DNA from: Hydrangea macrophylla
Lineage: Eukaryota; Streptophyta; Magnoliopsida; Cornales; Hydrangeaceae
Reading direction: 5' to 3'
Assembly: GCA_033977485.1 (NCBI GenBank)
Contig: CM066984.1
Coordinates: 113,329,251 to 113,393,250 of the forward strand
DNA length: 64,000 nucleotides
The position numbers and the translations under genes were made by a program. This document shows positions 13,083-33,898 of the stretch, in pieces; the first letter of the stretch is position 1, and every line of letters begins with the position of its first letter. The notes below the pieces were generated by a model, which did no database searches, was not told the DNA's origin, and saw only the letters and a program-made list of their open reading frames with translations.

Positions 13083-14060
13083 AAGATGTTTCCCTCTTTT
13101 ATTTACAAGTTTACCATTTTGCAAGGGGAGTATAAATAGTTAGAGATAGATTTTTGTTAGGTTAACTTTTATTATTTTTAGTTTTTGGAGTTGTAAACCC
13201 TCTCTCTCTCTTTCTTAGGTCTCCACCCCCAGTCTCATTTACTCTTCCATCTACCTCATTTTAATTGTATTGAAGACCTAGAGAAAGAAGGTTATTATTG
13301 CAATTGGTACTTAGAAGCTTTGTTTGGATTTTGTTGGAATTTTCACTTACATTTATGAAGAGTTCTCTTGGTTGGTATGATTCTTCTTTCCCTCTAGTTA
13401 ATGTTTATGTCTTCATAGTTATGAGTATCTAGATAATGTATTTTAGGGATCATAAACCCACCATTGAACCCATCTATGCTTTAATTGTATCTAGATATGT
13501 ACTTTGTAACATTTCTAGGGTTCTTGGGTGTAGGATTTGAATTTCTAGGACTACACTTGTGATGTCAAGCATCATAAGTTGTCCAATCTTTAATTTCAAA
13601 CCCCACCTCATGTATTTCATAGAAGTTTCTATCAAACATTGTAGGTTCACAATCACATATTTAATAGTTTGCCTCAATGAGATTCTCTATCTTACTTAGA
13701 AAATGCTACAAATATTGATTCAATGTGTTGTTTGATCCAAGGTGGGGGAATGCTTCCCAACCTCGATTTCTCCATTTGAAAACCCTAAATCTCTAATTAA
13801 AACTTGTCTTTGATTAAAGCTTACTTTTCACTTTAAAATTGTCATTGTAGTTCAAATAGTTGTTGATTGAGAACCACCTATAGTCGAAAAGACTTAGTTT
13901 TATTTTTTAGTTTGTTAATTTCTCATCGCATTGTAATTGGTTATTAAGCACTCATCAAGCATTGTTACATTCCAGTCCCTGTGGACTCGACCCCCTATTT
14001 CTATCGTACTACATTTTTAATAGGGTAACAAAGAACTTGATTTCGACATAATCATATATC
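13083..14060. repeat. Old retroelement fragment (right half)
   Basis: Continuation of the sequence interrupted at 8302. It contains TATAAATAG near 13131, a block near 13400-13460 and CCAGTCCCTGTGGACTCGAC near 13973. The last resembles a conserved stretch of plant Ty3 Tat/Athila-type elements, from memory. No reading frame of substance. Confidence 0.45.
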
Positions 14061-14565
14061 TAATTTACAAAATGTAGCAGACTGACTTTTAAATACTGTA
14101 CACAAAATTGACTGAATTTTAATTATCCCAATTGTATTTAGCAATTGTCACGTAGGATTTTTATTGTAATTTTAGAGCGCCGTTTAGATGTTGAGGTGGA
14201 GAGCTAAGGGCAGGTCTTTGGTCTCAAACTTAGTATATTGTATATAGATTAGGAAAGGCTAACAATATAGGAAAAAAAAATTAGCTCGTAGACATAACGC
14301 CTTGAGACACGAGTAGTTAAAGATTGACTTTCTTCCTTTATGAGCCAGTCAATCAATGTTACAGGAATTTTCTAAACTTATTAGGTGCGTGTATTTGAAA
14401 CTTATGCATACTTATTAGGGGGTTATTAGTCTTGCACTCGATAGAGATACCCTTCTAACCAAACAAAATAAAAGGTTAATTAATTATGTGATACATCCTC
14501 CCATAAAAAAAATTATGTGATACATCCCAAATTTAGATTTCAAATGGCGTAGCAATATGACCACT
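14061..14565. other. Intergenic spacer; nothing recognised
   Basis: AT-rich, without a supportable reading frame, TIR or LTR signal. It holds one short direct repeat of TATGTGATACATCC (near 14484 and 14515). Confidence 0.5.
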
Positions 14566-15182
14566 AAGGCTCTGTTTGGTTGCAGAGTTGGAGAAGGATA
14601 AGGTAATTGACAAAAAAAAAAGTAAAACATTTTTTCTTTTCTTTTTCAATACTTAAAACATTGTTTTTAGAATTGTAAATTCAATTACTCCCCCGTCCTA
14701 TAATAAGTGTCCACATTTCCTTTTTTGGATGCCCCACAATAAGTGTCCACTTCCTAAATTAGCATAGAGCTTTTATTTACTTTCCAAAACTACCCTTATA
14801 ATAAAGACAAAGTAGCATTTATTTGTGGTCTCAAAACAAGCAAAAAGTCAAACACCCATCACATCTAAGGGTAAAATTGGAAAGTGGCCATTTAATGAAC
14901 CCAAAAAACTAATAAAATACAACTTTTTTAAACAATGTGCAAAATGGAAGTGGACACTTATTATGGGACGGAGGGAGTACTTAAAATTTTCAAAACTAAA
15001 AATTCAGCACGTAATTTTTCAATTTTAACAACCGGTACGTGCTTTATTTTCATTCTACTACTTTTTCTTTCTATTCTCCTCGTTGTTTTTCTTATTAACC
15101 AAATAAAGAAAAGTGTTTTACTCGGTATATAATAATTTTCTTTTCATTTTTCTCACTAGATTCATGCACCAAACAGAGCTTT
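14566..15182. mobile_element. TIR-bearing element, about 0.62 kb, interrupted by a Stowaway MITE
   Basis: The left end GGCTCTGTTTGGTTGCA pairs with the right end TGCACCAAACAGAGC. The interior is AT-rich and non-coding. The flanking duplication is unclear (TAA against TTA), so the superfamily is not assigned. Confidence 0.55.
14688..14977. mobile_element. Stowaway (Tc1/mariner-type) MITE, 290 bp
   Basis: The termini CTCCCCCGTCC and GGACGGAGGGAG match the Stowaway consensus CTCCCTCCGT. The inverted repeats extend through TAATAAGTGTCCAC, and TA dinucleotides flank it at 14686-14687 and 14978-14979. It sits inside the TIR element at 14566-15182. Confidence 0.9.
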
Positions 15183-15258
15183 AGGATTAGTTCTGGTAAA
15201 ATTTAAAGTGATCTCATTTGGCCATTGCCACATAATTTGAAATTCATGATGTTATTCT

Positions 15259-16528
15259 TGTTAGGGATATATACTAAAAGCCATGCTTTATGAGAATCTG
15301 TATAGGCAGTGTTTGTATTGTATTGTTTATTTAATATTATGCATGTGTGTGTCTCATTCTACATAGTAGGTGGTTTGGTGTGTAGAGTTCAGTTTACACA
15401 CGGAAGATCAGACCATCGGATCTTGTAGAATGTAAGATTTTGGTTTACAGTCTTAGATGGAATTAGACACACCATCGATAGGACTGCAGCATGGTGTTGT
15501 AGTAGGTTTGTCTTGACTGCGGGAAACGGTATAGTTTCAACTCACTATACTGGTAACTTTGTGTATTAAACGGGACCGACTTGGGGTAATTATCTATATA
15601 CTGACTTATAAGATAATTAATACCTCATGACTATTATGAGTGCTTATGCTCTAAATCCTAAGTTAATTTATAGACACGTACATTTGATATTTACACTTTG
15701 ATCCCTAAAAGAGTGAGATCCTTAAATGGGTCAATATCTCATTGGATTGGGTGACAATATTGATTGTGTGGTGGATATAAATTAATGATAGAATCCATGT
15801 CTCAATTTTGGGATTGATGATATCCCCTTGAGAAAGCTTATAAGTTTTGATTATGTCAAACCCTACAGGTGGATTTTGTATCCGACATATCAGATACGTT
15901 AAGCAGAGGATCTCAAGAAATTTAAAGAGATTAATCAAATATGTTTGTCAAAAAATTATATTTAATTAATAAATATCTGTAATCTTAACGTGGGAAGATA
16001 ATAAGCATTTAATAACATGGAGCTCGAAATATATTTTTGAGATAAGGGTAGGAGTGCAATTATAATTCTTTAGTGGTATGAATGATAATTTATGAAAATA
16101 GGAATCTGATTCAGTTCGAATTGGGGTTTCCTAATTCCATAAGGAAGCCTATTCCTTATTGACTTCTTATGGTCCCTATCGTAGCCTATATATATGTTGC
16201 TTGGGCTCTCCTCTCAGTTTGCATTTTCCATCAAGAGTATTATAACTCGGAATAGAAAAAGAGAACGTAAAAGAGGGAGAGCAGAAAACATAAAGGATTT
16301 CGATAGAGCCCACACTCAGTTCAATATTATGGCAGTAGAGGAATACGGTAGAAGATCGTGAGCTGTTATCGAGGTCGTGTTCTCGATTCGTCTACTACAG
16401 CAATCCATTTTTGTAGTTCAAGGTAACCTTAGTTCCGCCCTTGTAGGGTTATTGTAGCTTTCACGTAAATTTTGTAGTACCAACTTATACGCGCTGTCAA
16501 CGGATCCTGGGATGCAGTTTTCCTAACA
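15259..16528. repeat. Solo LTR, 1270 bp
   Basis: It runs TGTTAGGGATATA...TTTTCCTAACA and is flanked by an exact 5-bp duplication ATTCT (15254-15258 and 16529-16533). No second copy or internal domain is present, so it is a solo LTR from unequal recombination. GTAGCCTATATATATGTTGC near 16180 is a possible core promoter. The inverted termini TGTTAGG/CCTAACA suggest a copia-type LTR. Confidence 0.85.
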
Positions 16529-16533
16529 ATTCT

Positions 16534-17084
16534 ACCTTTAGATATAATATCAACATATTTTCCCTCTACAATCACATACTAAAAATCATTGTAAGGTTTT
16601 CTCTGTTCTTTTTTTTTTCGTTAAATAATAAACATTACTGATGAGACTAAAACACTACATCATGTCCAGAATCATCATTTGGGGAACAACCCACCCACCC
16701 CCTCCAAATTCATCAAATCTAAAGTAGTCACTTTTATGTCTGAATATTGAAACTTGGTTGTAAAACTTTGTTAAAAGAGTCAAGTTTCCCCCTTTTAAAA
16801 ACCAAATTTATTGTATATATAGGCAAAAGTTACAAACAACATCCAACTCTAATTTTATAGTTCATACAAACAGCAAAAAGATTTACAAACACAGACTTAT
16901 TACAAGAAATGTACTTAATTGGAATCGTGTGGAATTGGGCAAAAAAATAATTAATTTGAGGCGCTCCCAAATTCCACCTAGCCTGCTAGCCAAACATAGT
17001 ACGAAGGTTTTTGATGTATATCATTGTGATGCTGAAACAACTTGAAAATTGTTGAGCATGATCATAGGCGTTAGTTTCACGAAT
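16534..17084 (-). other. 3' flank and probable 3' UTR of the receptor kinase gene
   Basis: Downstream of the kinase stop codon on the minus strand, an AATAAA polyadenylation-type signal lies at 16807-16812, about 270 nt after the stop. No other gene is visible. Confidence 0.45.
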
Positions 17085-25806
<8,722 letters not shown>

Positions 25807-26665
25807 TAATGGACAGTCTCTTTGGAGTTGGGACTCTCCACCACAAGGACTGTGATCATGAGAAGATGGTCATGACCAATTTAAAGAAGAAAAAACATCA
25901 AAGCCTGACATTAATTTCTGGAAGCATTCTTGATTAGCATATATATATATATGTATATATAAGATCATTAATAGTTGGGGTACTTTTAAAATACAGAAGT
26001 TGGGGTTTCACAAGTCAAATTGACGCACTATGTGATGAAAAGAAATGACAGATGATATATATGTAGAAATTAATACAAAGAGGGTGGTGCTATCCTACAA
26101 CTCGAAGCTGACTAGTGGGATAGTATATATCTTGTTCAAATTTTTGATGAAGGAACGAGTGTAATAAAGTAATTTTAGAATGAGATCATTAAGATTTTGT
26201 TTGGTTCTTGAATTTTGTAAGTAACATATAAAAAAGAAATATTTCCCTTTGTTTTGGTTTATTGAGAAAAACAATGAGGAAAAAGTGACAGAAAAGATAA
26301 TAACTTGAGCAATAAATTAAATATTTTTAATGTTGTGAGTCATTTTCTTTATTTTATTCGCATATTATAGTCTCACAGTTTTCCAAAATTTAATTTTTGA
26401 TGTTTATTAAACATAAGGAAAACATGAGAGGGAACTATATTTTTCTTCCTACATGTTTTTCTTTCCATTTTCTTTTCCTTCTCTAAACCGAACAGAGCCC
26501 ATAAGTAATTGCATTTAGATTTTTCGGTTTTAATGAAGTGGCAAAGAATCCTTTTTTGTTCATTTAAGAATTTACACCGTGCAATAGGTTAGCACTTCCT
26601 ACCTTATGTATAGGTGTGTATAGTCATGCATGTATATATTATACAAAAAAATGTTTCTAAACAAG

Positions 26666-26707
<42 letters not shown>

Positions 26708-26820
26708 TTAATGAGTATAAAATACTATACGAGCAGTTGACCAAATATTTATAGCAGGTCATGAGCCGCCTGAATAGAGAGGAAGTTCATTCTTTCACTT
26801 CTTTCCATTGACCTTTAATT
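25807..26820 (-). promoter_or_regulatory. Upstream region of the CRK gene with W-box candidates
   Basis: WRKY-type cores: GTCAA and TTGAC close together at 26014-26024 (about 210 bp upstream of the ATG), TTGACC at 26737-26742 and TTGACCT at 26808-26814. An AT-rich TATATATATA tract lies near 25940. CRK genes are commonly defence- and salicylate-induced through W-boxes, so these sites are plausible but unproven. Confidence 0.4.
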
Positions 26821-27263
26821 TCTTTCAGTTCAATTCAATCTTACCCAGTTTTCGGATATATAAATTAAATTAGTGCCGTAATGAAATGACAATATTTGGT
26901 TTAGAGAATTCAGAAACGCGCATATACATGGTATCGGATACTGAACAATCGTGAGCTGATCTCCTGGTAATTATGGGAACATTTGCACAAACAATGAGAC
27001 AAGAAAATTAAGAAAAATTCCTTAAAAAAATTAAAAAATAAAAAAGAAGAAAAATCAATATATAGGTATAACAACTATATACAGGGTTATATATTTGGGC
27101 ACAGTCTTAATATATGAGATATAGTACGCTCCTCCACTTGAGAAATTATTCAAGGTGATCGTCAATCACATCAATGTGCTAACATGATGTGATGCACCAT
27201 TCATCTCGACTCATGCACAGATGCAAGTTTTATCAACTTTGTTATTCTATCCTACAATTAATA
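26821..27263. other. Intergenic spacer
   Basis: AT-rich DNA without a supportable gene or repeat boundary. An (AT)n run lies just upstream at about 26670-26700. Confidence 0.5.
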
Positions 27264-27273
27264 ACTATATGAA

Positions 27274-27460
27274 AGAGAGTAGTTTTGCTTACCGAATTTT
27301 GCTCACACATTGCTCACTTAGCCTTCCACTGGGTGACATGTGTCTCATTCCAGTAATTATATTGATAGTGCAAGGACAAACTTGATACATGTCACCCAGT
27401 AAAGTCATGTGTGAACAATGTGTTAATTAGTAAAATTGGCTTGGTGAGCAAAAATTCTCT
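27274..27460. mobile_element. Mutator-like MITE, about 187 bp
   Basis: Ends AGAGAGTAGTTTTGCTTACC and GGTGAGCAAAAATTCTCT, with a flanking repeat ACTATATGAA (27264-27273 and 27461-27470). The inner arms GGGTGACATGTGTCTCA and GATACATGTCACCC also pair. The duplication can be read as 9-11 bp because of a shared A, which fits Mutator-like elements. Confidence 0.8.
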
Positions 27461-27561
27461 ACTATATGAAATACACATCCTACTTTTAAGGGGTAGTTAC
27501 AAGAAAAGTTATAGCACAACATAAATTAATGTAATGGAAAATGTTAAGTACACCCGATTTA

Positions 27562-27841
27562 GGCTTAATTTGGCCCACTTTTTGGTGCTTCTCTTTTTTA
27601 AAAACACAATTTCATGTTAATTTATTTGATAACTAGTTTATGAGCATTGCAAAAATTGAATTTATGGGGGGGAGCTTTTAAAAAGCTCTAGAATGGAGCT
27701 TTTAAAAGCTCAAGATTGTTTTTTTTTGTTTCATGATGTTTTTTTTTAAGAGTATTGTGTCACTTATACAAAATTATTAAACAACTTGATAATAAATTTC
27801 ATAAGATACTTTTAAAAAGCCCGTGGAGGCCAAACTAAGCC
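27562..27841. mobile_element. Tourist-like (PIF/Harbinger) MITE, copy 1, 280 bp
   Basis: Ends GGCTTAATTTGGCC and GGCCAAACTAAGCC, flanked by TTA on both sides (27559-27561 and 27842-27844). Related in sequence along its length to the copy at 34523-34814. Confidence 0.85.
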
Positions 27842-28179
27842 TTAGACAGCTTAATTGTTTACTTGCAGATGTGCTTCGGTGGTAAATTTGAAAAAAATAA
27901 TTATAAATCTTTTATTTGTAAAAAGAATAAAGCGATTTTATTATCCACTTAATCACATGTATCTTATATTTTAAGTGTATCTAGCATTACTCAACTAGTG
28001 TCAGCACAATGACGTATGTAGTGTAACGCTCACCCATAACACATCCACTTGACTTTCTTGACATTTGGTTCCTCTCCACCTCTAATTATAGGTCATGAAT
28101 TCATGATTAAAGAATGGATTATGCGTATTGAATTGAACAGCACCCAAGAAGCCAATGTGAGGTCTTCTTTCTTTTAGAG

Positions 28180-28440
28180 TAGTGCTACACACATTTTTGA
28201 TACAAATTGTCATCCGACCATTGATTGGCGTAGGTTCCACCAACGAAGCCATCTCTGCCGACCGAGATGGGTTACACACATTTTTTATACAAATTGTCAT
28301 CCGACCATTGATTGACGTGGGTTCCACCAACGAACCCATCTCGGCCGACCGAGATACGTTCAGTGGTAGAGTCCGGGCCAATCAATGACCAGATGACACT
28401 TTGTGTCAAAAAGTGTGTCAAAAAATATGTGTGCCAAACA
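28180..28440. mobile_element. MITE-like element with an internal 87-bp tandem duplication
   Basis: Two direct copies start at 28186 and 28273 (period 87), each carrying CAAATTGTCATCCGACCATT and GGTTCCACCAACGA. The right end (28380-28435) is an imperfect reverse complement of the left (CAATCAATGACCAGATGACA against TGTCATCCGACCATTGATTG). The outer boundaries and target duplication are not certain. Confidence 0.6.
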
Positions 28441-28746
28441 TTTCCCTTTCAAAAACTATCATGGGCTACATAGTTTGATTGTTGGGTCTTGGGCCTTTAA
28501 TTTCTTCTTTTTTTTTTTTTTGGTACAAGGGAAATAGGACAAGCAAACTAGCTTCCACGCGGGAAACTAATACCAGAGGTACCAGCTAAAAGTGGCAAAC
28601 AGAGCTCCCGAGTGGGAGAATCGAGCAGAACAAAGGATCTAGTTTGAAAAGCTCCTAAGTTATCAAGCAAGTTCGCACAGCGGTTACCCTTCCTTTTAAC
28701 ATGGGAGATAGTAGCATTACATTTACATAAGAGAAATTTGCAATCC

Positions 28747-29037
28747 TCAATGAGGGTATTCAATGGATGATTCTGCATGGATAAGATGGCAACCGTCCAT
28801 AGATTCGGTTTCCACCAAAACTTTTCCAATTCCTTTTTGGAGCACTAGGGTGAGACCTCGTCTGATTCCTTCCATTTCTGCATGGAGACTGGTGCATTGC
28901 TTGATGCTCCCGAAGAAGTCCATTTGCCATCGTCCTTGGTCGTCACAGATAATGCCTCCAAATCCTCCATTCGCTGGATTGCTTTTACAACTTCCATCGG
29001 TGTTAAGTTTGAAAAACCTGCAATGGGAGGAGACCAA
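28747..29037 (-). pseudogene. LINE C-terminal RNase H remnant
   Basis: Starts with the plant LINE RNase H motif FKLNTDGSCK. The second acidic residue lies in SLHAEMEGIRRGL and a further one in KVLVETES. The end of the domain (HVKRKGNRCANLL) lies in a different frame at 28548-28829, so it is interrupted. Confidence 0.85.
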
Positions 29038-30298
29038 CCTATTAAATCAGTATTGTTGTCAATATGGTTTGACCATTTTCTTTGGAAAGCTTTTTGAATA
29101 TCAAGGGCCAGATTATTAGCCATCTTGGCTAAAATGAAGCTGGAGGCAGAGGTGCCATTGAAGACATAATTATTTCTATCCTTCCAAAGATACCAAATGC
29201 CAGCTAAGAACACATGGTCATTAAACAGGTGAGAGTTTGGGTTCATAGAATTATCCTTTATATGTGAATGGATCCAAAGATCAAGAGAAAGACTCATGGC
29301 ATGGCTCATGGTAGCTGTAGGATGTAAGATTTTCCGGCCAAATGGCCTTAACTTTGGGACAATCCCGAAGGATGTGGATAGTATCCTCCTTCCAGTGGTG
29401 GCACCTGTTACACGAGGCATCAGTAGTAATATTTCTCACGTAATGCAAATTTCTAGATGGGAGTCTGTCTTGTATACTTTTCCACACGAAGAATCTAAGC
29501 TTGTTTGGGATCTTCCATTTCCACAAATCTTCCAAAATATAGTTCCTTTGGTAGTTAATGTTATTAGTGAGAAGCATATAAGCACTCTTAGAACTATAGT
29601 TACCATTACCAGTAAGGGACCAAGAGAGGAAATCATCAAGAGATTTGTGAGTAGAGAGGGGTGTGCCAAGGATATCAGCCTTTCTTTCCTCAGTAAGCCA
29701 AGGTGTGATATTATCCAAAATCCAAGAACCACCTGCAGTGATAATGTCTTTGACCATAAGATCTGGGGGGGTCCCCAATATCAGTATTAGTCTGAATTGG
29801 AGAGTCTCCACACCACCAATGGTTCCATACATTAATACAATTGCCATTTCCAACAATCCATTTAGTTCCTTTAAAGAGGAGATCTTTGCAAGCAAGGATT
29901 CCTTTCCAAGTATTGGAATTTCTCCTTTTGGCCTTCCACTCTAGAAGAGGGTTGCCTTGGAGATATTTATGGATCAACACTTGGGTCCAGAGACTGTTTT
30001 TTCGATTCAAGATGCTCCACCCCAGGTTGCCAAGCATGGCAAGGTTATTATCATGGCTCTTCCTAAGTCCCAGGCCACCTCTATTTTTAGGGAGACATGT
30101 TTTCTCCCAATTGACAAGATGGATTTTCTTCTTATTATCCTGATCCCCCTAAAGGAAATTCCTATTCATTTGGTCCAAATCGTGACACACAGAAATGGGA
30201 AGAAGCATGGTGTGCATGAGATGGTTGGGGATAGCTTCAGTGGTGGATTTAATGAGAGTGGCCCTTCTAGCCATGGAGAGCATTTGGGTTTTCCAACC

Positions 30299-31613
30299 CT
30301 AGAGTTTACTTTGAATCTTAGAAATGGAGTTGTTAAGACAGATTTTGGAAATTTTGCCATAAAGAAGGGGAATACCCAGATACTTTCCCAAATCATCGGT
30401 TTTACAGATACCACTTTTTCTAGTGATAGCATTGACAATGTTACCTCCAGTATTCTGAGAGAAAAAGATCTGAGGCTTGGCTATGCTGGTCCTCTGACCG
30501 GACATAGTGCAGAAATAATCAAGAGTTTCCATTATAGTATCAAAGTTACTCTCCGTAGCTTTAGCAAAATGAAGAATATCATCCGCAAAGAAAAGGTGTG
30601 AAATGGGAGGGCCAGATTTGGAAGCTTTAAGGCCTTTCCAATCTTTGGACAACACTTTCTTATTTATCATATCGGAAAGAATTTCCATATAGAAAACAAA
30701 AAGATAAGGAGATATGGGATCTCCTTGTCTTAAACCTTTCTTAGGTTTGAATCCTTCTATAGGGGTGCCATTGAACATAATAGAAAGTTCGGTGGTGGTT
30801 AAGCAATGCATAATGAAGTTAATCCAGAGAGGGGGGAAAGTTAAAGGCTTCCAGGGATTTCCCTAGGAAATCCCATCTCAACCGGTCATAGGCTTTTTCA
30901 AAGTCTATTTTGAGAATCATCCCCCTTTTCTTACTTTGACTTCCCCTCATAGCGTGGAGGATTTCTTAAGTAATAATAATGTTGTCTTTGGTATTACGAC
31001 CAGGGATAAAGCTACTTTGATTTGGGCTAACAAGTTTGTTGAGAAAAGGTCTCAATCTGTTAGTCAAAACTTTGCTAATGATCTTGTAAGAGACATTACA
31101 GAGGCTAATGGGTCTGAAATTAGTAATGGTTTCAGGGGTGTTAACTTTAGGAATAAAGGCAACCAGAGTTTTATTTATAGTAGAGGGGATTTTACCTTCT
31201 CTAAAGCAAAAGTTGACAAAGTGGATAATAGAAGGGGAAACAATTTCCCAAAATTTTTGGTAGAACCCTACATTGATGTCGTCTGGACCAGGAGCTTTAG
31301 AAGGCCCCATATTAAAGAGAGCATTCTTGATTTCAGTAGAAGTAATAGGGTTACATAAAAAATTACTCTCCCTGGCATTGAACCTTCTTTGATAGGGGTT
31401 AAGGTTAAGCCTCTCAGTTTCAGGATCAAAGTCAAAAAGATTCATGAAGTAGTTTCTGATCTGAGATTTGAGATCATTAGGTTCTTCTATCCATTTTCCA
31501 TTAGGACCTTTAAGAGATAAAATTTTATTCCTTTTACGTCTAATGATAGTGGAAATGTGGAAGAACCTAGTATTCAAATCTCCCACTGCCAGCCATTTAA
31601 CTCTAAATCCCAA
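30299..31613 (-). pseudogene. LINE reverse transcriptase remnant
   Basis: Two open pieces with a gap at 30812-30965. Fingers and palm motifs are recognisable, and the catalytic pair sits in FFADDIL instead of the more usual FADD/YADD. Not a working protein. Confidence 0.9.
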
Positions 31614-31640
31614 ACTAAAGCCTTATAACATGATTTGACA

Positions 31641-32073
31641 CACTGGCGGAGGGAGGTGGGGGCCAGTGGGGGTATATGCTCGCACTGAAGTTTTGAAATT
31701 TACCTTTCAACCCTACATATATGTATATATATATTTGAGATTATATGTATTTGTGCCTCACCTGATTTTTTAAATTTACCCCTTTTAAACTTAAAAACTC
31801 AAAAATCTCACTTTGATCTTTGAATTTGTCTATTTTTTTTACTCAAATCTCACTTTGATCTTTGATCTTTGATTTGTGAATTTGTCTAAATTTACCCCTT
31901 TTAAACTCAAAAATCTCACTTTAACCCTTAATCAATTCTATACGTGAATCCCATGTAACAATCATGTAATTTTTAAGGCTTGAAATCATATTACTTATTC
32001 AATAAAAATTGGTAGGGGAAGCGCCTCCATGTAATCGTGCCCCCACTGAAACGAAATCCTGGCTCCGTCCCTG
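31641..32073. mobile_element. hAT-like non-autonomous element, 433 bp
   Basis: The right end reads GGCTCCGTCCCTG, the complement of a CAGGGACGGAGCC start. The left end, CACTGGCGGAGG, is a decayed form. Inner blocks GGCCAGTGGGGG and GCCCCCACTG pair. Flanks ATTTGACA (31633-31640) and TTTTGACA (32074-32081) match at 7 of 8 positions. It abuts the LINE start. Confidence 0.75.
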
Positions 32074-32317
32074 TTTTGACACGTACCACTCATTGGTGAA
32101 ACATAAGAAGTTTTTGCTCCTTACATATGTCTCCTTCTAAGCTTTGTAAAGGCTCTCTCACGGGGGGGGAGGGAGGGATTGCAAATCCTAGAAATTCGAT
32201 ACTTGCGCATGCACATCATTTTCTAATTGTTGGGCTTTTATCTCTTCAGATTCTGAACTGTTTTTTCTTCCCTTGTCAGTTCTTTAGCTTCCTTCTTCTT
32301 CTTTTACTGCTATTACT

Positions 32318-32446
32318 GGAGCAATTTCTGAGCACTCATACACTCTTCCAATTAGAGTGCACGTTTGGAAGAAATTCATTGTTGTGTCCTGCAGAACATA
32401 GCGCTATGACTTTGTACATCGAATCACCGACTCCGAAGGACGGAAT
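32318..32446 (+). repeat. Copia LTR fragment, left part
   Basis: Related to the LTRs at 8303 and 12541 but in plus orientation. Shared words include GAGCACTCATA, GTGCACGTTTGGAAGAAA and CATAGCGCTATGAC-like text. It continues after the inserted solo LTR at 32842-32860 (GGAATTGTTCTTAAGAAC). Confidence 0.7.
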
Positions 32447-32841
32447 TGTTAGGTAAAAATCGATGAACACACACAACACAAGATACACGAAAACAAAGAA
32501 ACAACACAAAGATATTACGTGGTTCACACAATCAGGATGATCGTGCTACTCCACGGCGGAAAGAGAGAGAGATATTTTATTAATCCGCTGCTGCCAGGGT
32601 TTATAAGGGACGGAGAGAAGGTATTTATACAAGTAATCATTGACCTAAATCTGCCAAACGGGCCAGGCCCAGATCTGCTCTGAAAACACCCCAAACGGCT
32701 CCGATAGGCCTGAAACTGATAAAGAAATAGCCCACGAAAATTTTTCTTCCTGGGGCGCTGCCCTGGACCCCGCAAGGAGCGGGACCCCATTATGCGTAGG
32801 GGCTTCAAGGTCAAAAGGTGATCAGTCTCCACAACTTAACA
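32447..32841 (-). repeat. Solo copia-type LTR, 395 bp
   Basis: Runs TGTTAGGTAAAAATC...CAACTTAACA, flanked by an exact 5-bp duplication GGAAT (32442-32446 and 32842-32846). On the minus strand GAACCACGTAATATC is the familiar plant copia LTR block, hence the orientation. Confidence 0.85.
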
Positions 32842-32861
32842 GGAATTGTTCTTAAGAACGC

Positions 32862-33859
32862 CTTAATCAAATTTATAGTCGTATCTTTCTATATTTCCAA
32901 CATGCTCTCATTGAAGTATGGCATCATCAAATACACCACAACAAATATACTCGATTCTCTCAGTCTCTCAGTGTATGATGGTTTTCATGGAAAACTTTCA
33001 CAATGTACAGTGAAATTTAAAGGGACTATATGGATGTTTTAAGAATCGATTTTGTTATTCATAGTTGGACTTTGTCGAAATATTTTAGTGTTTGGTGAGT
33101 GTCATTTATTATATTAACTATTGTGAGTCCAAAAAAACATGATCGAATAGTATATTCGTCAAAGCAACAAGATGCTGATCTTTATATTGTAGAAAGTAGA
33201 ACTTGATAGAAAAAAAATCGGACTAAACATGATCCTCTTTCATGTATTTATAAACAGACTCTAATTAAGAGTCGTTTTAATCTTGTTTTCATTTTCTATT
33301 TGATTGCTTGACAAAAACACTTCTTTTTTTTTAAAGAATGATTTTGGATCAAGTTCGAACTCCGATGTAATACTTACCTAAATTTGAATATATAAAATCA
33401 GTTCACTAAAAGACCACATAATTCATTCTTGAGCAACCTCTTGAAAGTAAATGCTATCTCAAAGATAATAATTAGAAGATTCTATAAATACCATTCAAAA
33501 ATAGCCATTCAAATATAGTTATCACTGTCATTCCAACGGCCGGCAGCCTTGGAGAATACATACTAGCTAGTTTAATTAGTGTTGGGAGGCAAATGCAGAG
33601 AAACTTATATAATTTGTCTTTGTTGTTTCGGACGTTGCCAAAATTGTCTCTCACTTATTTATTATGGAGGGGATGGAGATTTCCTAATTAATAATTTTAT
33701 TAATATTATCTTATTAATTAGATGGTGACATGTGAAAGTTGGAATTTCTGGTCAGTATATTGGATAAAAAACTTCCATTCATACCTAAAAAATTCTTACC
33801 TAAGATTGGATTGTTGTTTACAAATAAGTTATTTTTCTTGGGCAGGTATTGTTTTTCTA

Positions 33860-33898
<39 letters not shown>

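Larger units (their letters stand above)
28500..31625 (-). pseudogene. 5'-truncated, frame-broken L1-type LINE
   Basis: On the minus strand, 5' to 3': RT N-terminal half (30966-31613, with SKAPGPDDINVGFYQKFW and SFIPGRNTKDN), RT palm (30299-30811, with KGLRQGDPISPYLF and the catalytic FFADDIL), a zinc-ribbon zf-RVT region (29281-29895, with PNKLRFFVWK and CNRCHHWKEDTIHILRDC), and an RNase H domain (28747-29037, with LNTDGSCKSNPANGGFGG and an LHAEMEG glutamate). It ends in a poly(A) tail (T run at 28508-28521 on the plus strand). The apurinic endonuclease ORF is missing, as expected from 5' truncation during target-primed reverse transcription. Several frameshifts separate the pieces. No convincing target duplication. 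Confidence 0.9.

Noticed and set aside
28500..31640. Possible target duplication around the LINE
   Set aside because: Flanks share only a few bases (GCCTTTAA against GCCTTATA); not convincing.
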